From positions 1,612,001 through 1,676,000 of the forward strand of contig NZ_CP116009.1 of NCBI RefSeq assembly GCF_027941915.1: a DNA stretch of 64,000 nucleotides, read 5' to 3'. A program made the translations under genes and the position numbers. The DNA is from Ramlibacter tataouinensis (GTDB lineage: Bacteria; Pseudomonadota; Gammaproteobacteria; Burkholderiales; Burkholderiaceae_C). Below the pieces are notes generated by a model. It had not been told where the DNA came from and did no database searches. It saw only the letters and a list, made by a program, of their open reading frames with translations. This document shows positions 1 through 8,484 of this stretch, piece after piece (within the stretch, counting starts at the first letter, position 1; each line of letters begins with the position of its first letter).

Positions 1-1
1 G

Positions 2-70
2 AAGGTGATGAAGGCCGAGATGGCGCGCTGGGCGCCGGTGGTCAATCGCCTGGGGCTGAAGTCCGACTGA
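2..70 (+). CDS. Bug/TctC-family substrate-binding protein, C-terminal end (partial)
   Basis: Only the last 22 codons and a TGA stop are present. The visible peptide contains AEMARWAPVVNRLGLKSD, and a basic/amphipathic helix of the form E-x-x-R-W-x-x-V-x-x-x-G at the extreme C-terminus is typical of Bug (TctC-like) periplasmic receptors. The next gene encodes a full-length Bug protein, so this was probably a tandem receptor pair. The substrate cannot be read from this fragment. Confidence 0.6.
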   Translation, partial: KVMKAEMARWAPVVNRLGLKSD

Positions 71-143
71 GCCCCCGTTCCCCCGCTTGAGCGCGCCGCC
101 GCCGTGGCGGCGCTTTCCGTTTCCTTCCCGAAAGGCCCCTCCC

Positions 144-1109
144 ATGAAACGCCGCACGGTCCTCAGCGCCACCCTCGTGCTGTCAGCCACTGCCGCCCTC
201 CCCGCCCTGGCCCAGGACGCCTGGCCGTCCCGGGCGGTCAAGTTCGTCTGCAACTTCCCGGCGGGCGGCCCGCTGGACGTGCTGGCGCGCGCCGTGGCCG
301 ACGTGCTGCAGCGCGAACTGAAGCAGCCGTTCGTGGTGGAGAACAAGGCCGGCGCCGGCGGCAACATCGGCGCCGACGCGGTGGCCAAGGCCGACGCCGA
401 CGGCTACACGGTGCTGTTCGGCATCGATTCGACGTTCACCGTCAACCCGCACATCTACAAGTCGATGGCGTTCAAGCCGGCCGACCTGCGGCCGCTGGTG
501 ATCGTCAGCTCCTCGGGCCTGCTGCTCGGCGCCAACCCGGCCAGCGGCTTCAGGACCCTGGCCGACCTGGTGGCGGCCGGCAAGGACAAGGGCGTGACCT
601 TCAGCAGCGCCGGCAGCGGCAGCCCCGGCCACCTGGCGGCCGCGATGGCCATCGACGCCACCGGCATGAAGATCACGCACGTGCCGTACAAGGGCAATGC
701 GCCGGCGGTGACCGCGGTCCTGTCGGGCGAAGTCACCGGCGGCGTGCTGGCCACCCCCGGCATGCTGCCGCACGTGAAGGCCGGCAAGATCACGGCACTG
801 GCCGTCACCAGCAGCAAGCGATCGCAACTGGCCCCCGACGTGCCGACGGTGGCCGAGGCCGGCCTGCCGCAACTGGAGCAGGAGGTGCTGTACCTGGCGA
901 TGCTGCCGGCGGGCACGCCCGAGCCGGTCGCCCAGGCGGTGCAGAAGGCCATCGCCGAGGCCGTGGTCCGGCCCGAGATCAAGACCCGCCTCGCCAGCCT
1001 GGACATGCACTACGAAGGGACGGCCGGCGCCGCCGCCGGCAAGCGCCTGGTGGCCCTGTCGGACCGCTACGGCTCGGTGATCCGCAAGACCGGCATGAGG
1101 GTCGAATGA
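144..1109 (+). CDS. Bug/TctC-family tripartite tricarboxylate transporter receptor
   Basis: This is a 321-residue periplasmic solute-binding protein. Residues 1-24 form a signal peptide (MKRR, then a hydrophobic stretch ending ALAQ). The mature start W-P-S-R-A-V-K-F-V and the motif FPAGGPLDVLARAVAD are family hallmarks, as are the NKAGAGGNIGADAVAKA segment and the H-V-P-Y-K-G-N-A-P loop. ATG 144 is chosen over the in-frame ATG at 87 because it opens the signal peptide. Bug proteins deliver carboxylates and other small organic anions to TctAB-type permeases, but no tctA/tctB is visible here. The stop overlaps the following sulfatase start by 4 nt (ATGA), so the two are probably translationally coupled and the ligand may be a sulfate ester or its product. 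That last point is inference. Confidence 0.93.
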   Translation: MKRRTVLSATLVLSATAALPALAQDAWPSRAVKFVCNFPAGGPLDVLARAVADVLQRELKQPFVVENKAGAGGNIGADAVAKADADGYTVLFGIDSTFTVNPHIYKSMAFKPADLRPLVIVSSSGLLLGANPASGFRTLADLVAAGKDKGVTFSSAGSGSPGHLAAAMAIDATGMKITHVPYKGNAPAVTAVLSGEVTGGVLATPGMLPHVKAGKITALAVTSSKRSQLAPDVPTVAEAGLPQLEQEVLYLAMLPAGTPEPVAQAVQKAIAEAVVRPEIKTRLASLDMHYEGTAGAAAGKRLVALSDRYGSVIRKTGMRVE

Positions 1110-2446
1110 CAAGCGCCGCCACCGGCCGCGAGCGCCGGCCCAACGTCATCTTCATCGTCGCCGACGACCTCGGTTTTGCCGACCTCGGCTGCTACGGCGG
1201 GCGCGAGGCGGCGTTCGGCCCGGTCTCGCCGGTGCTGGACGGCCTGGCCGCCAACGGGCTGCGGCTGACCGAGGGCTATGCCAATTCGCCGGTCTGCTCG
1301 CCCACCCGCTTTGCGCTGATCACGGCGCGCTACCAGTACCGGCTGCGCGGCGCCGCCGAGGAGCCGATCAACAGCCGCAGCAGGGGCAGCACCACGCTGG
1401 GCCTGCCGCCGCAGGTGCCGACGCTGCCCTCGCTGCTGCGCGATGCCGGCTACCGCACCGCGCTGGTCGGCAAGTGGCACCTGGGCTATCCGCCCGCGTT
1501 CGGGCCGCTGCGATCGGGCTACGAGGAATACTTCGGCCCGATGTCGGGTGGGGTGGACTACTTCACCCACTGCAGCAGCAACGGCTCGCACGACCTGTTC
1601 TTCGGCGAGGAGGAGCGGCACGAGGAGGGCTACCTCACCGACCTGCTGTCGCAGCGCGCCGTGGACTACGTCGAGCGCATGGCCCGGCAGGACGCGCCCT
1701 TCTTCCTCAGCCTGCACTACACCGCGCCGCACTGGCCCTGGGAGACGCGCGACGACGCGGCGGTCGCGGCCGAGGTCAAGGACAACCTGTTCCACCTGCA
1801 CGGCGGCAACATCCACACCTACCGCCGCATGATCCACCACATGGACGAAGGCATCGGCTGGGTGATGGACGCGCTGCGCCGCACCGGGCTGGCCGACGAC
1901 ACGCTGGTGGTCTTCACCAGCGACAACGGCGGCGAGCGCTTCTCCGACAACTGGCCGCTGGTGGGCGGCAAGATGGACCTGACCGAAGGCGGCATCCGCG
2001 TGCCCTGGATCGCGCACTGGCCGCGCGTGATCGCGCCCGGCCGCACCAGCGCCCAGCACTGCATGAGCATGGACTGGTCGGCGACCGTGCTCGATGCCGC
2101 CGGCGCCGCGGCGCACCCCGACTACCCGCTCGACGGCGTGTCGCTGCTGCCGGTGCTGCGCCAACCCGGCTGCGAGTTCGAGCGGCCGCTGTACTGGCGC
2201 ATGAACCACCGCGGCCAGCGCGCGCTGCGCGCCGGCCGCTGGAAGTACCTGCGGGTGGACGGCCACGACTACCTGTTCGACATCCCGGCCGACGAACGCG
2301 AGCGCGCCAACCTGGCCGCGCGCGATCCGCAGCGCCTGGCCCGCCTGCGCGAGGACTGGGAAGCCTGGAACGCCGGCATGCCGCCGATCCCGGCCGACGC
2401 CACCATCAGCCTGGGCTACGGCTACGCCGACATGCCGCAGCGCTGA
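1106..2446 (+). CDS. sulfatase (formylglycine-dependent, arylsulfatase-like)
   Basis: This 446-residue protein is of the alkaline-phosphatase/sulfatase superfamily. The N-terminus shows P-N-V-I-F-I-V-A-D-D-L-G, with metal-binding Asp20/Asp21. The core active-site motif C-S-P-T-R starts at Cys64, which would be oxidised to formylglycine. A second metal-ligand motif, F-T-S-D-N-G-G-E, lies in the C-terminal half. No signal peptide is evident at this start, which suggests cytoplasmic action. ATG 1106 overlaps the stop of the Bug receptor gene. A SulP permease gene follows 31 bp downstream, so the three genes look like one unit for handling an organic sulfate. The exact substrate is unknown. Phosphonate monoester hydrolases share the fold, but the CxPxR core and general layout fit a sulfatase. 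Confidence 0.9.
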   Translation: MTSAATGRERRPNVIFIVADDLGFADLGCYGGREAAFGPVSPVLDGLAANGLRLTEGYANSPVCSPTRFALITARYQYRLRGAAEEPINSRSRGSTTLGLPPQVPTLPSLLRDAGYRTALVGKWHLGYPPAFGPLRSGYEEYFGPMSGGVDYFTHCSSNGSHDLFFGEEERHEEGYLTDLLSQRAVDYVERMARQDAPFFLSLHYTAPHWPWETRDDAAVAAEVKDNLFHLHGGNIHTYRRMIHHMDEGIGWVMDALRRTGLADDTLVVFTSDNGGERFSDNWPLVGGKMDLTEGGIRVPWIAHWPRVIAPGRTSAQHCMSMDWSATVLDAAGAAAHPDYPLDGVSLLPVLRQPGCEFERPLYWRMNHRGQRALRAGRWKYLRVDGHDYLFDIPADERERANLAARDPQRLARLREDWEAWNAGMPPIPADATISLGYGYADMPQR

Positions 2447-2477
2447 GCCGGCGCGGCGGCTCGCGTAAGCTCGGCGC

Positions 2478-4130
2478 ATGCCCCGCTTGTCTCGCTGGTT
2501 TCCCTTCCTGAATTGGCCCCGGCCCACGCCGGCCCTGCTGCGCGGCGAGGTGGCCGCGGCGCTCACCGTGGCGGTGGTCATGGTCCCGCAGTCGGTGGCC
2601 TACGCCAACCTGGCCGGCATGCCGCTGGTCACCGGCCTTTACGCGACCTTCCTGCCGATGCTGGCGGCGGTGCTGTTCAGCGCCTCGACCCGGCTGTCGG
2701 TCGGCCCCTCGGCCCTGAGCAGCGTGCTGGTGGGCGCCTCGCTGATCGGCATGGCCGAGCCCGGCAGCGCCCAGTGGATCGCGCTGGCCGTGTGGCTGGC
2801 GCTGCTGGCCGGGGCCATGCAACTGGTGGTGGGCGGCACCGGCTCGGCCTGGGTGCTGAACCTGGTCAGCTCGCCGGTGCTGACCGGCTTCAGCCAGGCC
2901 GCCGCCGTGCTGATCATCGCCTCGCAACTGCCGGGCCTGCTGGGGCTGCAAGGGCCCCTGTCCTCGCTGCTGGAGGGACCTCGCTTCGAATGGGAGGGCA
3001 TGGCCTATGGCCTGGTCAGCCTCGCCCTGTTCGAGCTGGGCAAGCGCAAGTTTCCGCGGCTGCCGATGGTGCTGCTGGTGCTGGCCGCGGCCGGCGCGCT
3101 GAGTGCGTACACCGGCTACGACGGCCGCGGCAGGGTGGTCGGCGAATTGCCGGCCGGGCTGCCATCGCTGTACTGGCCCGGCTGGCCGGGCTGGGAATCG
3201 CTGCGCGAGCTGCTGGCGCCGGCGCTGGTGCTGGCGCTGGTCAGTTCGCTGGAGATGGCGGCCAGCGCCAAGATCGAGAACCAGAAGGAAGGCCGGCGCT
3301 GGGACGCCAACCAGGACCTGGTCGGCCAGGGCGTGGGCAAGCTGGTCTCCGGCCTGTCGGGCAGCTTTCCCACCAGCACCTCGTTCTCGCGCTCGGCCAT
3401 CACGCTCTACGCGGGGGCCAAGACGGGCTGGGCCACGGTGGCCGCCACGGCCATCGTGCTGGTGGTGCTGGTGGCGCTGACGCCCGCGCTCTACCACGTG
3501 CCGTCGGCGGCCCTGGCGGCCGTGGTGGTGGCCGCCGTCATGGGCATGATCAAGCCGCGCGTGTTCAAGGCGCTGTGGCAGGTCAACCGGGTCGAGGCGG
3601 TTACGGCCGCCGTCACCTTCGCCATCACGGTGCTGTCGGCGCCGCGCATCTACTGGGGCGTGCTGACCGGCGTGCTGCTGGGACTGGCGCACTTCCTGTA
3701 CCTGCGCCTGCACCCGCGCATCATCGAAGTCGGCCTGCACCCGGACGGCAGCCTGCGCGACCGCCACCTGTGGGGCCTGGCTCCGCTGGCGGGGCAGGCC
3801 TACGCGCTGCGGATGGACGCGGAGCTCGACTTCGCCTCCGCCACCGCGCTGGAACGCGCCCTGGTCGAGCACCTCGCGGCCTACCCCGACACCCGCCACG
3901 TCTGCCTGTTCGCCCAGCCGATTAACCGCGTCGACGCCACCGGGGTCGAGGTGTTCGGCGCCCTGCGCAAGCTGCTGCAGGGCCGCGGCATCACCCTGCA
4001 CATCAGCGGGATGAAGATGCCGGTGGAGCAGGTGCTGCGCCGGGCGGGCGAACTGCCCGAGGGCCCGCAGCTGCGCCTGTACCGCACCGACATCGAGGCG
4101 CTGCAGGCCTTCGGCCGCCTCAGCGCCTGA
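2478..4130 (+). CDS. SulP-family anion (sulfate) permease with STAS domain
   Basis: This is a 550-residue inner-membrane transporter. The N-terminal two-thirds are a run of hydrophobic segments starting with the SulP hallmark V-P-Q-S-V-A-Y-A-N-L-A-G-M-P near residue 36. The segment S-F-P-T-S-T-S-F-S-R-S-A lies mid-protein. A cytoplasmic STAS domain occupies roughly residues 444-545. SulP proteins move sulfate, bicarbonate or dicarboxylates. Its position 31 bp after a sulfatase gene favours sulfate import or export here, which is an inference. The 3' end overlaps the convergent GtrA gene by 11 bp, leaving no room for a dedicated terminator. Confidence 0.92.
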   Translation: MPRLSRWFPFLNWPRPTPALLRGEVAAALTVAVVMVPQSVAYANLAGMPLVTGLYATFLPMLAAVLFSASTRLSVGPSALSSVLVGASLIGMAEPGSAQWIALAVWLALLAGAMQLVVGGTGSAWVLNLVSSPVLTGFSQAAAVLIIASQLPGLLGLQGPLSSLLEGPRFEWEGMAYGLVSLALFELGKRKFPRLPMVLLVLAAAGALSAYTGYDGRGRVVGELPAGLPSLYWPGWPGWESLRELLAPALVLALVSSLEMAASAKIENQKEGRRWDANQDLVGQGVGKLVSGLSGSFPTSTSFSRSAITLYAGAKTGWATVAATAIVLVVLVALTPALYHVPSAALAAVVVAAVMGMIKPRVFKALWQVNRVEAVTAAVTFAITVLSAPRIYWGVLTGVLLGLAHFLYLRLHPRIIEVGLHPDGSLRDRHLWGLAPLAGQAYALRMDAELDFASATALERALVEHLAAYPDTRHVCLFAQPINRVDATGVEVFGALRKLLQGRGITLHISGMKMPVEQVLRRAGELPEGPQLRLYRTDIEALQAFGRLSA

Positions 4131-4527
4131 AGGCGAAGTGCTTGCTGCCCAGGTAGTTGACGGCCAGGGCCGCGATGGAGGCGATCGCGAACGGCACGAT
4201 CGGCTGCGCCGCCATCCGGGCCGACGCCAGCACCAGGCCGGTGTAGATGCCGAAGTTGACGCCGGTGCCCAGCAGGCTCACGGCCAGGTACCGGCCCAGG
4301 CTGCGCAGCAGGCCGGCGCCGGGTTGCGGGAAGGTGAAGCCGCGGTGCAGCCACCAGGTCACCAGCACCGCCACCGGAAAGGAGACGGCGCGCGCGGCGA
4401 TCGGGCCCCAGCCGAAGCCGGACACCAGGGCCTGCAGCAAGCCGCCATCCACCACGAAACCGACGCCACCGACCAGGCTGAAGCGCAGCCAGGCCGGCAG
4501 CGGCGCGCTGCGCCCGGGCCGCGTCAC
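4120..4527 (-). CDS. GtrA-family membrane protein
   Basis: This small four-helix membrane protein has 135 residues. After a short basic N-terminus it shows W-L-R-F-S-L-V-G-G-V-G-F-V-V-D-G, the typical GtrA first helix, and it ends N-Y-L-G-S-K-H-F-A-F-R-R. GtrA proteins are thought to help flip polyprenyl-phosphate-linked sugars across the inner membrane. The start is a GTG overlapping the upstream gene's stop (GTGA), so translation is probably coupled. It is the last gene of a GT2 / membrane protein / GtrA trio, the usual genetic company of such flippases. Confidence 0.85.
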   Translation of the reverse strand: MTRPGRSAPLPAWLRFSLVGGVGFVVDGGLLQALVSGFGWGPIAARAVSFPVAVLVTWWLHRGFTFPQPGAGLLRSLGRYLAVSLLGTGVNFGIYTGLVLASARMAAQPIVPFAIASIAALAVNYLGSKHFAFRR

Positions 4528-5999
4528 ACCAGGCCCCGGAAATCGAGCAGTCGGGTGGCCACCCCCAGCGCCACCACCGCCAGGACGACGGCGGCACTGG
4601 CCAGCAGCGGCCGCGGGCGCCGCCGCAGCATCCCGCCCAGCAGCGGCAGCACGGCCAGCGTGGCCAGCATCACGGCCAGCAGCGACCAGTAGTGGTAGCG
4701 CATGTCGGTGGCGACCCCGATCAGCAGGTAGGCACCCGAATAGCTGAGGGCCGAGACCGCCAGCACGCGGGCGAAGGCCGCCGCACCGGCCGGCGGCTCG
4801 CCGCGCAGCAGCGCCAGCAGGCAGGCCGCCCAGGCCAGCCAGGTCACCGGCCAGATGCCCGGGTTCTTGCGCACGATGTCCAGCTTCACGTCGCGCGCCG
4901 TCACCACTTCCAGCGGCGGGTGGGCCGGATCGCCGGTGCGGTACTCCGGCGTCAGGCGGATGTGCTTGGGCGGCACCGCGAACAGCAGCGCCGAGTTGAA
5001 GTGCTTGAGCCGGTGCTGCAAGTAGGCGAGCGGGTGGGTCGCGATGCTGCGCAGCCATTGCGCCTCGAGGCCGTCGGGCAGCGTCGCCATCGGCGCACCG
5101 GCCGGCCGGTGCACCTGGGCGGCGCAGCGCCCCCAGGGGCTGAAGCTGTCCCACCAATAGGGCGAATAGCAGGCGCGCAACTGCTCGCGCGTGAAGGTGG
5201 CGCGCGGTTCCATCACGCGCGGGTCGCCGGCGTGGACGGCGATGCCCGCCAGGTCGTAGAGGAACAGCGATTGCGTTGCATGTTCGGCCTTGGGCTGGAA
5301 CAGCCACTGGTTGGCGAACTGGCTGACCGGCAGGGCCAGCACCGCGACGACCACCGCTGCCGCCATCAGGCGCGCGTTGCGCAGCCAGTCCGCCGGCGCC
5401 AGCGCGTACAGCAGCAGCGGCCCCAGCCCGAACAGCGCGTTGGTGCGCACCATCGCCCCATAGAACACCAGCAGGGCCACCGCGGTGCCGATCGCCACCG
5501 GCATCCGCCGCTGCTGGGACCGATGCCAGTACAGCAGGCCGGCAGCCGCCAGCCAGGCGACCGCCATGCCCACGTCCTTGACCACCTGCGCGTTCACGTA
5601 CAGGAACGGCGGGAAGGCGCCGGCCAGCAGCACCGCGCACGCCAGGCGCCGGTGGCCGCCGCGCCGCACCGCGTCGGCGACCAGGCCGAATCCGAGCCAG
5701 TACAGGGCCAGGTGCAGCAGCAGCAAAGGCGCCGGGCCGTCGCCGAACAGGCGCAACCAGGACCACAGCCAGGCCATGATGGGCGGGTGCCAGTCGCCGT
5801 ATTCGCCGGAGATCGCCTGGCGGTACTGGCCGATCGAGTCGTTGTTCATCACGCCCGGGAAGTGCAGCGCCGCGTTGGCCAGGAACAAGCCGAATGCGAG
5901 CGCGGCAAGCCCCCAGCCGGCCGGCACTCCCGCAGCGGCGTGCTCGTCCGCCTCGCGCTGCCAGCCGGACAGCAGGAATCCCGGGTTCTTGGTCTGCAT
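4524..5999 (-). CDS. polytopic membrane protein, possible GT-C type glycosyltransferase
   Basis: This 491-residue protein has about ten or more predicted membrane helices. I do not recognise a named family with certainty. After the first helix it carries V-M-N-N-D-S-I-G-Q-Y-R-Q-A-I followed by D-W-H-P-P-I-M-A. An acidic residue in the first outside loop of a polytopic protein is what GT-C glycosyltransferases (PMT/ArnT-like) use for catalysis. A long non-membrane loop lies in the middle (Y-S-P-Y-W-W-D-S-F-S region). It sits between a GT2 gene (10-bp gap) and a GtrA gene (4-bp overlap), and both neighbours support a role in transferring a lipid-linked sugar to an envelope acceptor. Function is inferred from context. 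Confidence 0.6.
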   Translation of the reverse strand: MQTKNPGFLLSGWQREADEHAAAGVPAGWGLAALAFGLFLANAALHFPGVMNNDSIGQYRQAISGEYGDWHPPIMAWLWSWLRLFGDGPAPLLLLHLALYWLGFGLVADAVRRGGHRRLACAVLLAGAFPPFLYVNAQVVKDVGMAVAWLAAAGLLYWHRSQQRRMPVAIGTAVALLVFYGAMVRTNALFGLGPLLLYALAPADWLRNARLMAAAVVVAVLALPVSQFANQWLFQPKAEHATQSLFLYDLAGIAVHAGDPRVMEPRATFTREQLRACYSPYWWDSFSPWGRCAAQVHRPAGAPMATLPDGLEAQWLRSIATHPLAYLQHRLKHFNSALLFAVPPKHIRLTPEYRTGDPAHPPLEVVTARDVKLDIVRKNPGIWPVTWLAWAACLLALLRGEPPAGAAAFARVLAVSALSYSGAYLLIGVATDMRYHYWSLLAVMLATLAVLPLLGGMLRRRPRPLLASAAVVLAVVALGVATRLLDFRGLV

Positions 6000-6009
6000 G
6001 GCCGGGCCG

Positions 6010-7065
6010 TCAGGACACAACCAGCGGGGCCGGCGGCAGGGTGGCGGCGTCGCCGCTGTCGGCCGGCGTGGCGCGGGGCGGACGCCGCCGCGTGCCCGCC
6101 GTGGCATGGACGTCGCGCAGCCCGCCGGGCCAGCGCGGCGCGGGGATGTCCAGATAGGCCAGCCGCTTGAGCTCGCGGCGCGAGTGCGTCACGGTGTCCA
6201 GGATCAGCCCGCACACCAGCGAGAGCGCCGCCATCAGCATGAGGCCGACCGACAGGATGGCGGTGGGAAAGCGCGGCACCAGGCCGGTGCGCAGCCACTC
6301 CAGCACGATTGGCACCGACAGGCCGACGGACAGCAAGGCCAGCAGGATGCAGGTGGTGCCGAAGAAGGCCAGCGGGCGTTCTTCCTTCACCAGCAGCGCG
6401 ATCATGCGCAGGATGCGCAGGCCGTCGCGGATGGTGTTGAGCTTGGAGGCGGACCCCTCGGGCCGCTCCTTGTAGCGGGTCGGGACTTCCGCCGTCTTCA
6501 TGCGCAACTCGAGCGCATGCACCGTCAGCTCGGTCTCGATCTCGAAGCCGCTGGAGGTGGCCGGGAACGACTTGACGAAGCGCCGCGAGAACACGCGATA
6601 CCCCGACAGCATGTCCTCGAATTGCCGGCCGAAGATCAGCTGCACCAGGCCGGTGAGCAGGCGGTTGCCGAAGCGGTGGCCGAAACGGTAGGCCTCCTTG
6701 ACCTCGGTAATGCGCGCGCCGTTGACCATGTCGAGCTGGTTGTCCAGCAGGGTGCGCACCAGCTTCGGCGCATCGGCCGCGCAATAGGTGTCGTCGCCGT
6801 CGACCAGCACGAACACGTCGGCATCGATGTCGCTGAACATGCGCCGCATCACGTTGCCCTTGCCGGCAAAGGGCTCGTGGCCGACGATGGCCCCGGCCTG
6901 CGCGGCGACGGCGGCAGTGCGGTCGCTGGAGGCGTTGTCGTACACGTGGATGCGCGCCGCGGGCAGGGCGCGGCGGAAGTCCGACACCACGCGGCCGATC
7001 GCCACCTCCTCGTTGTAGCAGGGGATCACGACAGCGATATCGACGGCGTTCAGGTCAAGGTCCAT
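6010..7065 (-). CDS. family 2 glycosyltransferase (polyprenyl-phosphate sugar synthase-like) with two C-terminal membrane helices
   Basis: This is a 351-residue protein. The GT-A domain shows V-V-I-P-C-Y-N-E-E near residue 15 and D-N-A-S-S-D-R-T. The D-G-D-D-T segment carries the metal/nucleotide-sugar Asp residues. After about residue 230 there are two hydrophobic helices (L-A-F-F-G-T-T-C-I-L-L and I-L-S-V-G-L-M-L-M-A-A-L) and a Pro/Arg-rich tail. This layout matches dolichol/undecaprenyl-phosphate sugar synthases, which load a sugar onto the lipid carrier on the cytoplasmic face. Together with the GT-C-like protein and GtrA it would make a complete make-flip-transfer pathway. The sugar and acceptor are unknown. 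Confidence 0.85.
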   Translation of the reverse strand: MDLDLNAVDIAVVIPCYNEEVAIGRVVSDFRRALPAARIHVYDNASSDRTAAVAAQAGAIVGHEPFAGKGNVMRRMFSDIDADVFVLVDGDDTYCAADAPKLVRTLLDNQLDMVNGARITEVKEAYRFGHRFGNRLLTGLVQLIFGRQFEDMLSGYRVFSRRFVKSFPATSSGFEIETELTVHALELRMKTAEVPTRYKERPEGSASKLNTIRDGLRILRMIALLVKEERPLAFFGTTCILLALLSVGLSVPIVLEWLRTGLVPRFPTAILSVGLMLMAALSLVCGLILDTVTHSRRELKRLAYLDIPAPRWPGGLRDVHATAGTRRRPPRATPADSGDAATLPPAPLVVS

Positions 7066-7211
7066 GCGGGGCACTCCAGGGTCCAGGGCGCGGCCGACTG
7101 GCGTGCGGCACGCGCTGATGTCGGGCCATGCTAGGACCGGACTGCCGGGCTGGGGGGCGCGCTGGCCCGTTCGGGCCATGGCTCGACCGGAAAGACCCGA
7201 TCCGGCCGAGC

Positions 7212-8042
7212 TCAGGCGCTGACGATCCAGCCTTCGAGCGGATCGAGCTCTTCGGGCAGGCCGTAGCGCGGCGGCCCTTCGCGCTGGGCCCAGGCGGCCT
7301 GCAGCAGGCACAGCACGGCGTCGAGCGAATCGCCGCTGGCATCCTGGACCAGCGACTCGCGCTGCGCGTGGCTGACCTTCAGGTGCAGGCCCAGGCGCGT
7401 GGCGCCGGCCTCCAGCGCCGCGACGATGTCCTTGCGGGCGACCAGCCGCTCGGGGGTCTGCTTGCGACGCTCGTCGCTCTTGTAGCTGCGCCGGGCCACC
7501 AGCTCGCGGGCCAGCAGGCCGGGGTAGGCCTCCAGCGCCACCCGCGTGCGGTCGCCGTCGCGCAGGCCGGGGATGTGGACGCCGGCCTGGACCAGCCGCG
7601 GGACGCCCGCGTGCAGCATCCATGCCACCGGCGGGTTGACCCACTTCATCGACGGGCTGGAGCCGGCGCGCCGGTCGAAGGCCCGGTGCGCGAACTTGGC
7701 GCCGGCCGGCCGGGCCTCGCACCAGGCGGCGAAGATCTCGCGGATGCGCGGGCGTTCCAGGCTGGCGTAGTGGGCCATGCAGGCGTCCCACTGCAGCGGC
7801 CAGCCCAGGTCCTCGACCAGCGCGCGCGGCAGCCCGAAGGGCACATCGAAGCCGCCGACCCAGGGCCCGGGCGTGTGCAGCCAGCGGGCGAAGTTTTCCA
7901 GCGTGGGGATGTGCTGCAGCCGATCGAGCGTGACGCGCGCTCCGGCCGCATGGCCGAAGGCCAGCACGATCGGCTTGCGCGGGCTTGGGCTGCTGGAGAA
8001 GTCGCAGCCGACCAGCAGCGGGCCGGCGCCGGGCGCGGTCAC
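7212..8042 (-). CDS. DUF429 family protein (predicted RNase H-like fold)
   Basis: This 276-residue protein carries the acidic positions expected of DUF429: an early Asp in L-V-G-C-D-F-S-S-S-P, then G-G-F-D-V-P-F-G-L-P-R-A-L, and a late D-S-L-D-A-V-L-C. DUF429 proteins are predicted nuclease-like enzymes of unproven function. The GTG start overlaps the thioesterase stop by 4 nt, so the gene is coupled to the folE-BLUF-thioesterase set. I chose GTG 8042 because the upstream in-frame extension is only thioesterase read in another frame. Confidence 0.7.
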   Translation of the reverse strand: MTAPGAGPLLVGCDFSSSPSPRKPIVLAFGHAAGARVTLDRLQHIPTLENFARWLHTPGPWVGGFDVPFGLPRALVEDLGWPLQWDACMAHYASLERPRIREIFAAWCEARPAGAKFAHRAFDRRAGSSPSMKWVNPPVAWMLHAGVPRLVQAGVHIPGLRDGDRTRVALEAYPGLLARELVARRSYKSDERRKQTPERLVARKDIVAALEAGATRLGLHLKVSHAQRESLVQDASGDSLDAVLCLLQAAWAQREGPPRYGLPEELDPLEGWIVSA

Positions 8043-8470
8043 GCCGGCGGCGCTTCGCCCAGGGCCGCGCGCAATTCCGCCGGCATCGGCAGGCTGCGCA
8101 GCGGCGAGCCCGGACCCGCCTGGTAGCGGCACCACACGCGCGATTCGCTGCCGCGCGCCAGCAGCTTGTCCTGGCCCTGCAGGAAGAACTCGTACTGCAG
8201 CCCGAAGGAGCTGCGGCCCAGCCGAGCCACCGAGACACGCACCTCGCAGGTGTCGCCGAAGGTCGGCGAGCTCACGAAGGCGCACTGCGAATCGACCAGC
8301 GGCATGGCCAGGTGCTCGTCGCGCATGCGCTGCGCCGGCCAGCCGCACCGGGCCAGAAGGGAGCCGGCCGCGGCGTCCATCCAGTGGTAGTAGGTCGGGT
8401 AGAAGATGATGCCGGCGGGGTCGCACTCGCCCCAGGCCACCACGCGGGACTCTTGAAAGATCCGTGCCAT
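8039..8470 (-). CDS. hotdog-fold acyl-CoA thioesterase (4-hydroxybenzoyl-CoA thioesterase type)
   Basis: This 143-residue single hotdog domain has the motif W-G-E-C-D-P-A-G-I-I-F-Y-P starting at residue 13. Asp17 sits where the catalytic Asp of Pseudomonas-type 4-hydroxybenzoyl-CoA thioesterase lies, and a tandem Y-Y-H-W-M-D follows. These enzymes hydrolyse acyl- or aroyl-CoA thioesters in the cytoplasm. The substrate cannot be read here. YbgC-like short-chain acyl-CoA activity is the main alternative. It lies 14 bp downstream of the BLUF gene and overlaps the DUF429 gene. Confidence 0.85.
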   Translation of the reverse strand: MARIFQESRVVAWGECDPAGIIFYPTYYHWMDAAAGSLLARCGWPAQRMRDEHLAMPLVDSQCAFVSSPTFGDTCEVRVSVARLGRSSFGLQYEFFLQGQDKLLARGSESRVWCRYQAGPGSPLRSLPMPAELRAALGEAPPA

Positions 8471-8484
8471 GCGGGGCAAAAGGT

